Shown: positions 17,539-25,545 of the stretch, one piece after another
Layout: each line of letters opens with the position of its first letter
How positions within the stretch are numbered: position 1 is the first letter of the stretch
DNA from: Woeseiaceae bacterium
GTDB lineage: Bacteria > Pseudomonadota > Gammaproteobacteria > Steroidobacterales > Woeseiaceae
Assembly: GCA_028279985.1 (NCBI GenBank)
Contig: JANQMR010000035.1
Span: 1 to 55,093 of the forward strand
Direction: 5' to 3'
DNA: 55,093 nucleotides
Notes under the pieces: model-generated
The model's input: only the letters and a program-made list of their open reading frames with translations
Told to the model about the DNA's origin: nothing
Databases searched by the model: none
Program-made: the position numbers and the translations under genes

Positions 17539-18343
17539 GGCCGGCGCGATCGTCGCCGCGCTGAGCCCGGCGACGGCGGGGCTCGTCGAACACATCGACG
17601 TGTTCGACGAGATCGACTCGACGAGTACCTGGTTGCTGTCCCGCCCGCCCGCCAAGCCGGGCCGGTTTCGCGCGGCGCTGGCCGCTAACCAGACCGCGGG
17701 CCGCGGCCGCAGGCATCGCGGTTGGCTGTCGGCGCCCGGCGCCGGCCTGTATCTGTCGGTGGCGCATACGTTCGAGCGAGCACCCGGCCATCTGCCGGCG
17801 CTGACCCTGGCACTGGGTGTCTGCGTTTCGCGGGCCTTGCGTTTGCTGGGCGCCGAGACGGCGCAACTCAAATGGCCGAACGACATCGTTGCGATGGACG
17901 GCAAGCTCGCCGGCATGCTGATCGAGGCGCAACATCGCGGAAGCGGCAACACGGCCGTGGTTGCGGGGCTGGGGGTCAACGTCGATCTGCCGGAGGCGCT
18001 ACTCGGCCAGGTCGATAGCGGCTGGGCCTCGCGGCCGGTGGATTTCAAAACCGTGGCGGGGCGGGTGCCGGCGCCGGTCGAGCTTGCCGCGGCGATGATC
18101 GATGCGATATGCGAGGCCATGTCGCGGTATGCCGAGCACGGCTTCGAGTCGATGATCGCGGAATGGCGCGATCGCGACTGGCTGCTCGGCAAGCGGATCA
18201 GCGTGGACACCGAGGACGGCGAGATCAGCGGTATCGCCGCCGGCGTGGACGGCGATGGCGCACTGCTGATCGATGTCGGCGACGGCACCCGGCGAGTAAT
18301 CACCGGCACGATCCGCATGGCGGAACGGACCGCCGTAACGTGA
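17522..18343 (+). CDS. birA: Biotin-[acetyl-CoA-carboxylase] ligase, no DNA-binding domain
   Basis: A 273-residue biotin protein ligase that activates biotin as biotinyl-AMP and attaches it to the BCCP subunit of acetyl-CoA carboxylase. The biotinyl-AMP loop is GRGRRHRGW (~60-68). KWPNDIV (~118-124), GKLAGMLIEA and GLGVNVDLP follow, then a C-terminal SH3-like domain (GKRISVDTEDGEISGIAAG). The N-terminal winged helix of E. coli BirA is missing, so it should not repress biotin genes. It overlaps plsY by 17 bases and coaX by 4 (GTGA), a translationally coupled run. Confidence 0.93.
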   Translation: MTSTPEAGAIVAALSPATAGLVEHIDVFDEIDSTSTWLLSRPPAKPGRFRAALAANQTAGRGRRHRGWLSAPGAGLYLSVAHTFERAPGHLPALTLALGVCVSRALRLLGAETAQLKWPNDIVAMDGKLAGMLIEAQHRGSGNTAVVAGLGVNVDLPEALLGQVDSGWASRPVDFKTVAGRVPAPVELAAAMIDAICEAMSRYAEHGFESMIAEWRDRDWLLGKRISVDTEDGEISGIAAGVDGDGALLIDVGDGTRRVITGTIRMAERTAVT

Positions 18344-19101
18344 AAGCCCTGTTGCTCGACGTCGGCAACACGCGCCTGAAATGGGGCGTGGCAAAAGACG
18401 GAACGATCGCGCGCACCGGTCACGTCTCGCTCGAACGCCTGAACGACTCGGGTTTCGCCGCGCTGACGACGCGGTTGCCGCGCCGGGTCGATCAGGTGAT
18501 GGTCAGCAATGTCGCGGGCCCGAGTTTCGGAGCGCGGCTGTCCGCGGTGCTCGGTATCCACTGCGGCTGCGAGTTACGTTTTGCAAAAACCGAAAGGACG
18601 GCGCACGGCGTGACGAATGCCTACCGCCGGCCGCGCCAGCTTGGCGTCGATCGCTGGGTGGCGATGATCGGCGCCTGGACCGAGTTCGAATCGGCCTGTG
18701 TCGTGGTCGACGCCGGCACGGCCGTGACCATCGATGTGCTGGACGACGAGGGCGTGCATCTGGGCGGGCAGATCCTGCCGGGCGTCAGCCTGATGGCCCG
18801 GGCCTTGAGCGGCGAGACCAGCGACATCGGCCCGGTAGTCCGGCGCACCAAGGTCGCCGCGAGCGGGCTGGACCTGTTTTCGGACTCGACCGCGGCGGCC
18901 GTGCAAAGCGGCGCCTGGAACGCCGTCACGGGCGCCGTCGAACGCGCGATTAATGCACTTCGATCAAACGCTTATGACCCGGTTGTGGTCTTGACCGGTG
19001 GCGACGGCTCGCGCATGCTTGATGCCCTGTCGGAGATGCCGCATTGGCGGCCCGACCTGGTGCTCCAGGGTCTTTTGCACATACTCGAAAGCCGTCCATG
19101 A
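18340..19101 (+). CDS. coaX: Type III pantothenate kinase
   Basis: A 253-residue kinase phosphorylating pantothenate, the first step of coenzyme A synthesis. The P-loop-like DVGNTRLKWG is at ~7-16, VSNVAG lies at ~54, and DAGTAVTIDVLD (~124-135) and GGQILPG (~141-147) follow. Near the C terminus is TGGDGSRM. These are the ASKHA-fold motifs of CoaX. The GTG start 18340 overlaps the birA stop by four bases. In E. coli birA is followed by the unrelated coaA; here coaX takes that place, as in pseudomonads and xanthomonads. Confidence 0.93.
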   Translation: MKALLLDVGNTRLKWGVAKDGTIARTGHVSLERLNDSGFAALTTRLPRRVDQVMVSNVAGPSFGARLSAVLGIHCGCELRFAKTERTAHGVTNAYRRPRQLGVDRWVAMIGAWTEFESACVVVDAGTAVTIDVLDDEGVHLGGQILPGVSLMARALSGETSDIGPVVRRTKVAASGLDLFSDSTAAAVQSGAWNAVTGAVERAINALRSNAYDPVVVLTGGDGSRMLDALSEMPHWRPDLVLQGLLHILESRP

Positions 19102-19868
19102 GAAACCTGCTGCTGATCCTGCTGCTGGCCAATGTCCTGTACTTCCTGTGGGGACTGTTCAAAGAGCGTGGCGAAGCGCCCGGCGTGGCCGTCATCGACC
19201 AGGCCGCGCTCGGTCCGTCGCTGGCCGTGTCCGAGGCGCCGGCTGCCGATGCCGCGGTCGCCGATGCCGCGGTCGTCGATGGCGTCGATGTCATGACTGC
19301 CGAGGTGCCGGCGCCGGCCGATGGGACGACACCGGATGAAGATGAACAAGCGGCAGCGGAAGAAATGCCCGAACCGATCGAGCTCGCGGCGGTTGTCGGC
19401 CGCTCCTGCGTCACGGTTGGGCCGTTTCGCGCCGACACGGATGCCGAATCGGCGCAGACGCAGATTACCGGCGACGGCATGCTGGCAAGACTCCGCTCCG
19501 TACAGGGACAGATTTTTGTCGGGCACTGGGTGCAGATCCGCAACGTCACCGACCGGGCTGACGGCAACGCCATTCTCGCGCGGCTCGAAGAAGGCGAGCT
19601 TTCCGATGCCTATATCGTCGAGACCGAGGACGAAGGCATGAAGATCTCGCTGGGCCTGTTCGGCGACATCGAAGGCGCCGAGCGCGTCGAGCTGCAAGCG
19701 AAGTCGCTGGGTTTCGACGCCGAGGTATCGCCGCGGATGAACGACGGCACGCTGTTTTTTGTCGACGTCGAGCTGCCGCCCGGACGGGGCGCAGGCACGA
19801 TCATCGAGCATTACGGCGAAGACCGCGTGAAGCTGCGCGACGAGGCGAGTTGTCCGGAGCTGCGTTAG
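19098..19868 (+). CDS. SPOR-domain membrane protein
   Basis: A 256-residue protein. An N-terminal membrane anchor (~2-17, rich in Leu) is followed by a low-complexity Ala/Asp/Val linker (~45-100) and a C-terminal SPOR-like region. That region starts at SCVTVGPFRADTDAESAQTQ and repeats at LGLFGDIEGAERVELQAKSLG. SPOR domains bind denuded peptidoglycan at division sites. ATG 19098 overlaps the coaX stop (ATGA), continuing the birA-coaX operon. tRNA-Thr follows 197 bases downstream. Confidence 0.8.
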   Translation: MRNLLLILLLANVLYFLWGLFKERGEAPGVAVIDQAALGPSLAVSEAPAADAAVADAAVVDGVDVMTAEVPAPADGTTPDEDEQAAAEEMPEPIELAAVVGRSCVTVGPFRADTDAESAQTQITGDGMLARLRSVQGQIFVGHWVQIRNVTDRADGNAILARLEEGELSDAYIVETEDEGMKISLGLFGDIEGAERVELQAKSLGFDAEVSPRMNDGTLFFVDVELPPGRGAGTIIEHYGEDRVKLRDEASCPELR

Positions 19869-20065
19869 CTCCGTGTCGGACTTTGCCGTCCCTCGACCGG
19901 CAAGTGCGGATTCGACGGGCAGTCACGAGGCTTGTCCGGGCCGATCACTGCGTGTAGCCTGCGGTCCACGTTGGGGCTTCCCGGCGTGGCAGGACTGCGC
20001 AGACCGCTGAAAAGTGGGATTCCGAACGGGCGCAAGGTTAGTAAGCCGTTGACTGCGCTAACGAT

Positions 20066-20141
20066 GCCGGTATAGCTCAGTTGGTAGAGCAACTGATTTG
20101 TAATCAGTAGGTCCCGGGTTCGACTCCTGGTGCCGGCACCA
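20066..20141 (+). tRNA. tRNA-Thr (anticodon TGT)
   Basis: A complete 76-nt cloverleaf. Acceptor stem GCCGGTA / TGCCGGC, D arm GCTC...GAGC, anticodon stem ACTGA / TCAGT with loop TTTGTAA (anticodon TGT, reads ACA), T arm with GGTTCGACTC, and an encoded CCA. Its 3' 47 bases are duplicated at 34739-34785, so it is the integration site of the island that follows. Confidence 0.97.
20095..20141 (+). other. Attachment site (attL), 3' half of tRNA-Thr
   Basis: A 47-bp stretch from the anticodon loop to the CCA end. It is identical to 34739-34785 except one base (C at 20115, T at 34759). The intact tRNA is kept on this side, so integration reconstitutes the host gene. Confidence 0.93.
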
Positions 20142-20181
20142 CCTCAAGCCCTTGAAACAGCTACGGTTGCCGAGGGCGGCC

Positions 20182-20200
20182 GCCGCCTCGGCGAGGCGGC
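20182..20200. terminator. GC-rich hairpin after tRNA-Thr
   Basis: GCCGCCTCG (20182-20190) and CGAGGCGGC (20192-20200) form a perfect inverted repeat 40 bases after the tRNA. There is no T-run, so termination would be inefficient or factor-dependent. It lies inside the island. Confidence 0.45.
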
Positions 20201-20365
20201 GAGCACCTTTGAAGCACCGTTTCGAAGTCTATTCTGTCGCGAAAACGTACGTTCTTACAGAATTTCTCGAGTTGCGTGAGCAGATAGCCGTTCATTTCGC
20301 CTCAAATCCGCGTACTTGCCGATTGACGCTGTTGCGGCGGAGCCCGGAAACGTGTCGGTCCCGCG

Positions 20366-20371
20366 TATACT
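20366..20371 (+). promoter_or_regulatory. Candidate -10 box of the short-Argonaute operon
   Basis: TATACT ends nine bases before the ATG at 20381. Transcription would begin two or three bases before the start codon, giving a nearly leaderless message. That fits the absence of a Shine-Dalgarno. No good -35 is visible 17 bases upstream. Confidence 0.4.
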
Positions 20372-20380
20372 CAATGCGTA

Positions 20381-22213
20381 ATGTCTGCGGATCCAATCAT
20401 CTATTGCCTTGAACAACTGACTGACTACAGACAGTTTGAACGGCTGTGCAGCGACTTAATGTCGGATCACGGCTATTCGGGAATCGAGCCGATCGGTGGA
20501 TCCGGCGATCGAGGAAGGGATGCGCTTTTCGTCGATCCCACTGACCCCGACAAGCTAACGATTTTCGCGTTTAGCGTTGAAGCTACTTGGCAGCGAAAAG
20601 TCAAAAGGGACTGTGCGCGAATTCACGAGGAAAAGCACGGACCGACCTCGGTCGTGTTTGTATGTACCAGTACAGTCTCCAGCGGGCAACGAGACGAAAT
20701 TAAATCTTGGGTTCTCGACCAGTATGGCTGGGATTTTGAGATGTTCGATTTGGAGAGGCTTCGCGTCATGTTGGTTGGCGACTCGCGCCACCTACTTGCG
20801 AAGCATCCCGCGATATTTTGTCCACCTTGGTTTCCAGTGCGCGGTGGTTTGCCGATTTCGGAATCGGCGGATACATTAGTGATCGACCATGACGAAGCTG
20901 ACCACGCTGTCGCAACGTGGTTGTCGCGTCGATTGTCGTTGGCAGGTTATCGAACTTGGTGTTACGGGACGGCGCCCTTGGCGGGAGAAGATGCAGACTC
21001 GTCAATTCGTGCTCTGGTCCAGAATCGAGGCTCGCAATACCTTCCAATACTATCTGGCAGGGCAATCGCGAATTCGGACTTGATGGGCCGCTGTGGTGCT
21101 GCATGCGAACGAGAAGAATTCGTTGTACCGTGTTGGACAGAGAGTATCTCGAGGTCGGAGCTGAGTTCGCGGCTTGCCCAGATCGAACCAGCAAGATTCG
21201 ACGATAATTGGTCGCGCGGAATGCGTGACGTGCTCAACTCGCTCGAAGCAAAAGGAATTGGACCCGAGTTGGAGGAAGAACAGGGTCGAACGATCGCACT
21301 GCGAGCGTACGTTCCTGAGGTCGTGACCAGGCCCACTCCGGAGCAGGTCGTTGCTAATGTATTTGCAGCGAGTGTTCCGAAGTCCATTCTAATCTGCGAT
21401 CTGAGCAGGGAGTTGCGAAACGAAGAGGTTGATTCGTTGCGCAAAGAGTGGGCATTTGCGATCGCATCCTCGACCACACTATTGGCATTTGAGGAACCGC
21501 CGGCCAGCGTTCCGCTAGCCAGCACATCTGCATTGCCCGAGTTTGCATGGGAAAGCATCTCGCATCGTGAGGGCAAGCGCAGCACGGATGTGGTGAAGGA
21601 GTTGATTCGGCGGAGTCTTGTCGTCGCGTGCTTGCGAGTCGGATTCGAATGGTGCGACGACCGCAAAGTAGTCTACTACCCGCAGAAGAAAGGCCCGCAG
21701 AACTTTGTTAGCTTCAACCACCTAGATGGGCGCAATACGCGCGTATCGCTAACTGGTGAAAAGCAATACAGCTGGGGCGCGAATGCCACAAGATTTCGAT
21801 ATCAGCTCGGACCTCATTTTCGAGCATCCGTAGATCCGGATGGTGCGTGGTGGGTAACGATGCGCATCTACGTACGGGTTACAGAGTTAGATGGTACGCC
21901 TCTGCAAAAAAAAGAAATCGTAAGAAAACGCAAAGCAGTTACAAAAGGATGGTGGAACCGAGAGTGGCTTGCTCGAACGCTAGCAGTGATGCAGTACATT
22001 GGGCAGGGAGGTGAATTCGTCACGGTAGGTGCGGGCCGGCGGGGGGCGTCGATAAGTACGTCCCCGTTGGAGTGGCAATGTCCAGTGTCAATCGATGGTG
22101 AAGTTGTAGACAGAATTGGCGATTTCCAGAAGGAAATGGCTACGCTGGCGTACTCAGAGGAAGATGAAGCAAGTATCGGTGAGCCCGATAACGAGGTCCA
22201 AGAGGGTGGCTGA
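20381..22213 (+). CDS. Short-pAgo partner: REase-like, TIR-like and APAZ domains
   Basis: A 610-residue protein in three parts. Residues ~1-155 resemble an Mrr-type PD-(D/E)XK domain (FERLCSDLM, then GDRGRDAL with Asp47). The expected QxK/ExK position reads FSVEATW, so the catalytic Lys is not evident. Residues ~163-300 resemble a TIR domain (DTLVIDHDEADHAVATWLS, GYRTWCYG, YLPILS). Where SPARTA TIR has its catalytic Glu, this protein reads MGRCGAA, with no Glu. Residues ~420-590 match the APAZ-type end of SPARTA partners: RKRKAVTKGWWNREWLARTL and then FVTVGAGRRGASISTSPLEW. APAZ clamps the Argonaute. The acidic C-terminal tail is also shared with that family. Predicted role: guide-activated abortive antiviral or anti-plasmid effector. 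Base composition is lower in GC than the chromosome. Overlaps the Argonaute gene. Confidence 0.85.
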   Translation: MSADPIIYCLEQLTDYRQFERLCSDLMSDHGYSGIEPIGGSGDRGRDALFVDPTDPDKLTIFAFSVEATWQRKVKRDCARIHEEKHGPTSVVFVCTSTVSSGQRDEIKSWVLDQYGWDFEMFDLERLRVMLVGDSRHLLAKHPAIFCPPWFPVRGGLPISESADTLVIDHDEADHAVATWLSRRLSLAGYRTWCYGTAPLAGEDADSSIRALVQNRGSQYLPILSGRAIANSDLMGRCGAACEREEFVVPCWTESISRSELSSRLAQIEPARFDDNWSRGMRDVLNSLEAKGIGPELEEEQGRTIALRAYVPEVVTRPTPEQVVANVFAASVPKSILICDLSRELRNEEVDSLRKEWAFAIASSTTLLAFEEPPASVPLASTSALPEFAWESISHREGKRSTDVVKELIRRSLVVACLRVGFEWCDDRKVVYYPQKKGPQNFVSFNHLDGRNTRVSLTGEKQYSWGANATRFRYQLGPHFRASVDPDGAWWVTMRIYVRVTELDGTPLQKKEIVRKRKAVTKGWWNREWLARTLAVMQYIGQGGEFVTVGAGRRGASISTSPLEWQCPVSIDGEVVDRIGDFQKEMATLAYSEEDEASIGEPDNEVQEGG

Positions 22214-23765
22214 TCGTTTTCATATTCTCGATGAACCTCTCCTCGCCTTTGGAGAGGGACAGGTTGCCGAGGACCCAAGGGATGGACTGGCATTGTTCGG
22301 GCCCAGCGAAACACACGCCGGCATTGCCAGTCATGTTGTGATTGGGACGCAGAGTGGAATTCAGCTTTGGTCCGAATGGGTTGAAGCGCTCAATTCCCCG
22401 GCTGCCTGCGTCGATGTCAGTCGGCAACGTCCGTGGCCACCATATCCGGGCTACCAAGTTGCGTTCGGTGCAGATTGGCCTCGTCCACTGAAGGAATACA
22501 CTCTCGATGCAGAGATGCTCAGCGAGAACGCAAGAAAGGCGGATAAGAATGAGCGCTCATATTCGGTTACAAATCAGTACCTCGAGCCTGTCGCGCAGAT
22601 AGAGCGGTTGGATGCAAAGCCAGGTTTGGTTGTGTGCGTTGTGCCCGATGAAGTGTACGCAAACTGCCGGTCGCAATCGTATGTAAGTGACCCGAGCGAC
22701 GAACGAAAAACTTCCGCGCAACGTTCATTTCTTAAGTCCGCACTCAAAGACAAGGTCACCGGGCAACAACGTATGTTCGACGATGTAGACGAAGCACAGT
22801 CTGCGGCTGGCGACTTGAAGCAGTACGGGTTGTCTCCGGATTTTCGACGTCAGCTCAAGGCGAGAATGATGCCGTATGAATTGCCGGTACAGATTGTCCT
22901 TGAGTCGACTCTGAAAATTTCCGATCAAGTAAGGAATGGTGAGCCAGGCACAAACCCGCTGTCTGATCGTTTGTGGAATTTCGGAACGGCCGTCTTTTAC
23001 AAATGTGGGCAGAAACCTTGGAAGACCCCGTGGGCTCGAGACGGAGTCTGCTATGTAGGTTTGGCGTACAAACAGGCGAACGATGCAAGAGGAAACGCGT
23101 GCTGCGCGGCGCAGATGTTCCTAGATAGCGGTGACGGAATCGTGTTCGTAGGCGAGTTTGGGCCGTGGTACTCGGCCGAAAAAGGTGAGTTTCATATTTC
23201 ACGAGACGCGGCAGAACAATTGCTCCGCGGAACAATTGAGACATACCAGAAGCAAGACGGGCGGCCATTGACTGAAATCTTCCTGCATGCCCGTTCAGGC
23301 ATCAATGATGAGGAGTATGAAGGCTTCTTGCGAGCCTGCCCGGATGACGTCAATCTTGTGGCCATTCGGGTTAGACAAGACCGCTTCGGCCCAAGACTGT
23401 TTCGTTACGATCGCCATCCAGAGGTGACGCGGCGTGGGATGCAGCCAGTTCTGCGTGGGACCTTTTGGCAGAGAACTGCAAGGCACGGTTTGTTATTTAC
23501 AACCGGTTTCAAGCCGCGCATCGCCACCTACGACGGATGGGAAATTCCCGTCCCCGTCTCGATCACGATCCAGCATGGGGATGCCGACCTGGTGCAGGTT
23601 GCGACCGACATTTTGGGATTGACCAAGCTAAACTACAACGCCTGTCAGCTGGGTGAGAGCAAGCCGATTACAATTAAGTACTCAGACAGGATCGGCGAGG
23701 TACTGCTCGCAAATCCAGAAGTATCGCCCAAGGATTGGCGGCACAACTTCAAATACTACATCTAG
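22164..23765 (+). CDS. Short prokaryotic Argonaute (MID-PIWI)
   Basis: A 533-residue short pAgo. The N terminus has ILDEPLLAFGEGQ followed by DPRDGLALFGP, the family's opening signature. The MID domain has the 5'-phosphate pocket pattern RRQLKARMM...PVQIVLESTL (~228-250). PIWI covers ~290-533, with GVCYVGLAYK, NACCAAQMFLDSGDG and GPWYS, ending LTKLNYNAC...IKYSDRIGEVL...FKYYI. These closely follow the SPARTA Argonaute as I remember it. The DEDX catalytic residues are missing (GLA for the first Asp, HARSG for a later one), so it should bind guide RNA and target DNA without cutting. ATG 22164 overlaps the partner gene by 50 bases; GTG 22206 is an alternative with an 8-base overlap. PAZ and N domains are absent, as expected. 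Confidence 0.93.
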   Translation: MKQVSVSPITRSKRVADRFHILDEPLLAFGEGQVAEDPRDGLALFGPSETHAGIASHVVIGTQSGIQLWSEWVEALNSPAACVDVSRQRPWPPYPGYQVAFGADWPRPLKEYTLDAEMLSENARKADKNERSYSVTNQYLEPVAQIERLDAKPGLVVCVVPDEVYANCRSQSYVSDPSDERKTSAQRSFLKSALKDKVTGQQRMFDDVDEAQSAAGDLKQYGLSPDFRRQLKARMMPYELPVQIVLESTLKISDQVRNGEPGTNPLSDRLWNFGTAVFYKCGQKPWKTPWARDGVCYVGLAYKQANDARGNACCAAQMFLDSGDGIVFVGEFGPWYSAEKGEFHISRDAAEQLLRGTIETYQKQDGRPLTEIFLHARSGINDEEYEGFLRACPDDVNLVAIRVRQDRFGPRLFRYDRHPEVTRRGMQPVLRGTFWQRTARHGLLFTTGFKPRIATYDGWEIPVPVSITIQHGDADLVQVATDILGLTKLNYNACQLGESKPITIKYSDRIGEVLLANPEVSPKDWRHNFKYYI

Positions 23766-23782
23766 ACCCTACTTCAATCCGC

Positions 23783-24997
23783 CTACTCGAGGAGTAGTTT
23801 TTCAACTTCCTCGAGCGACATCCGTTGATTTACCGCGTTCTCATCGGGGAAGAATTCGTGGTCTTCCGCCGGCCCAAAGAACAAGACGCAGGACTTGCCC
23901 TCGGGATCGACAGCGCTGGGGAATAGAATTCCGTGCAACGGGTTTCCGTCCTCGTCGCGAAACAAGTGACGGAAATACTCGGTGACGATCTGCGACGGGA
24001 CATACTCAATGTGTTCCCGCCCGTCTTTGATGATTGGGCGGGTTAGGTCATCTATGAACGCATTGAGGAACATTATGATTGGACGAATATCGTGCATATC
24101 CCTGTCAAAAAGACCCGGATCCGCCGGAGTTCTTGTTAGGTCGAGAAGGCGTAGCTCTTCCTTTGTCGCGAAAGTGCCGATAGTTGCGAATTTCGGTTTT
24201 CGATCTTCGTGAGTAATTTCCTTTATCGCAGTATTCTTCGATTCAGAGCCGTAAAACATTGGGATTCCGGCAGGACTCATTCGATTGGAGAACCGTGCCA
24301 AATTATTGGGTGGCGGGCCGAGCTCTTCCATTGTGCAAAACTTCCTGTCTTCATCATGAACGCGAGCTCTGTAAAACGCTTTTTTCGCTGGAATAGTTAC
24401 GATCAGACCGAGTTCGATAACAAACCTGGCCAGCGCATCAAGGATAACGTGCGCTGGGGTGGGCGGTTGTCCTCCGTAGTGGCGGTCCGATTCGCCGGCC
24501 ATCTTGTAGAAAACAAATCTGGTCTCATGCATCACCACCTGACAAAAGTGCTCCCAATCTGACATTAACTCCTTCTGCGGTAGCAATCGGTAGAGGTCTC
24601 GCTGACACCATTGTCGGTCTTGTATCGATCCATAGATATCCCAGTAGAGCTCGTCCACAGCCGTGCCAAATCCAATCTCGAAAAACAGTTCTGAACTATC
24701 CAGCACTCGGCCCAGCCAACCACCTTCCCTAGATTCGTAAGACATGCCCTCATTATTCGGGTCACCCCATTCCCGGTGAATGCCATCCATGATCAGTTGC
24801 ATGACATCATTCATGTCAGCAGCTATCGGTTCGTCCGATTTGGCGCCGCAATAGGAACATTCCAGCTCGACAGCATTGTCTCTGATGAAAGATTGGATGT
24901 CGGGGTCTTCAAAGCAATCTGCGCACGCAAACTTGTCGTCGATGGAATACCATCCACGTTCTTGCTCTTCCATCCAATGCTCTTTTGCGCGTCCCAT
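23783..24997 (-). CDS. RES-domain protein with HEPN-associated N-terminal domain
   Basis: A 404-residue protein. The N-terminal region (~1-60) has a zinc-ribbon pattern Cys25-x2-Cys28 and Cys47-x2-Cys50, preceded by GRAKEHWMEEQERGWYS. This is typical of the HEPN/RES N-terminal domain family. A helical middle follows, then a RES domain (~200-385): AFYRARV (Arg210/212), LGPPPNNLARFSNRMSPAGIPMFYGS (Tyr249) spread over two segments, TAIKEI (Glu260) and YVPSQIVTEYFRH. RES proteins are NAD+ phosphorylases acting as toxins. Here no Xre-type antitoxin gene lies next to it, so it may be a stand-alone defence gene. Its stop faces the Argonaute stop 17 bases away. An extended -10 lies upstream at 25030. 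Confidence 0.82.
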   Translation of the reverse strand: MGRAKEHWMEEQERGWYSIDDKFACADCFEDPDIQSFIRDNAVELECSYCGAKSDEPIAADMNDVMQLIMDGIHREWGDPNNEGMSYESREGGWLGRVLDSSELFFEIGFGTAVDELYWDIYGSIQDRQWCQRDLYRLLPQKELMSDWEHFCQVVMHETRFVFYKMAGESDRHYGGQPPTPAHVILDALARFVIELGLIVTIPAKKAFYRARVHDEDRKFCTMEELGPPPNNLARFSNRMSPAGIPMFYGSESKNTAIKEITHEDRKPKFATIGTFATKEELRLLDLTRTPADPGLFDRDMHDIRPIIMFLNAFIDDLTRPIIKDGREHIEYVPSQIVTEYFRHLFRDEDGNPLHGILFPSAVDPEGKSCVLFFGPAEDHEFFPDENAVNQRMSLEEVEKLLLE

Positions 24998-25029
24998 ACG
25001 AATGTTGATCGGTGGTGTTTTGAGGTTCA

Positions 25030-25038
25030 GTTATAGCA
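25030..25038 (-). promoter_or_regulatory. Extended -10 promoter for the RES gene
   Basis: On the minus strand ATGCTATAAC provides a TG-n-TATAAC extended -10, about 35 bases before the ATG at 24997. No clear -35, which extended -10 promoters do not need. Confidence 0.35.
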
Positions 25039-25131
25039 TGCCGCGCTATCGGCGCAGGTCGGCAACATAGGGGATCGCGGACGGGAGGCCGCAGACTACA
25101 GTGTCACGGTTGACGATTTAGGAGACAGATC

Positions 25132-25335
25132 GTGGCCACCACAGACTACCTGCGACCGCAGCAGGTCGCCGAGATGCTCGGCTGGACCGAAAAGACCCTT
25201 AGGACCTACCGGAACCGCGGCGGAAGCCCGCCGTTCGTGAAGGTCCGCAACCGCGTCCTGTACCCGGCCGACGAGCTGGCGAGGTGGATTGCGGTCGAGG
25301 CCAAGAAGTCGGAAAATAAGAAGGCCCGGCGGTGA
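25132..25335 (+). CDS. AlpA-like excisionase / HTH_17 DNA-binding protein
   Basis: A 67-residue winged helix-turn-helix protein: YLRPQQVAEMLGWTEKTLRTYRNRGGSPPFVKVRN then VLYPADELARWI, the MerR-like HTH_17 pattern of excisionases and AlpA regulators. In P4-like satellites and PICIs such proteins switch on integrase or excision and early genes. GTG 25132 has AGGAGAC at good spacing. A basic C terminus (KKSENKKARR) follows. It heads the replication module of the island. Confidence 0.85.
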   Translation: MATTDYLRPQQVAEMLGWTEKTLRTYRNRGGSPPFVKVRNRVLYPADELARWIAVEAKKSENKKARR

Positions 25336-25343
25336 CCGGGCCT
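25322..25343 (+). terminator. Stem-loop over the alpA-like stop codon
   Basis: AGGCCCGG (25322-25329) and CCGGGCCT (25336-25343) pair around a CGGTGA loop that contains the stop codon. No U-tract follows, so attenuation or mRNA protection is as likely as termination. Confidence 0.45.
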
Positions 25344-25545
25344 CAAGGAGACGACAGCTAGGAACCTGAACGAACCACAACCGCCTTCGTGCGATCGGTA
25401 AACGAATCGCGACACACGGCAACGATCATACGGGCAAACGCCCCCGGACCGATCCCTCGAAGGCAACGAATCATCCCATCGAATCCGCGGGCGACGTGTC
25501 AGCTTTGAACAGTCGGGTAGATGGCCAGGAGAGGAGAACTCCCTC

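Noticed and set aside
25132..25335. The small HTH gene as antitoxin of the RES protein
   Set aside because: RES antitoxins are Xre-type with a DUF2384 domain; this protein is AlpA/HTH_17-like, divergently oriented and better explained as an excisionase.
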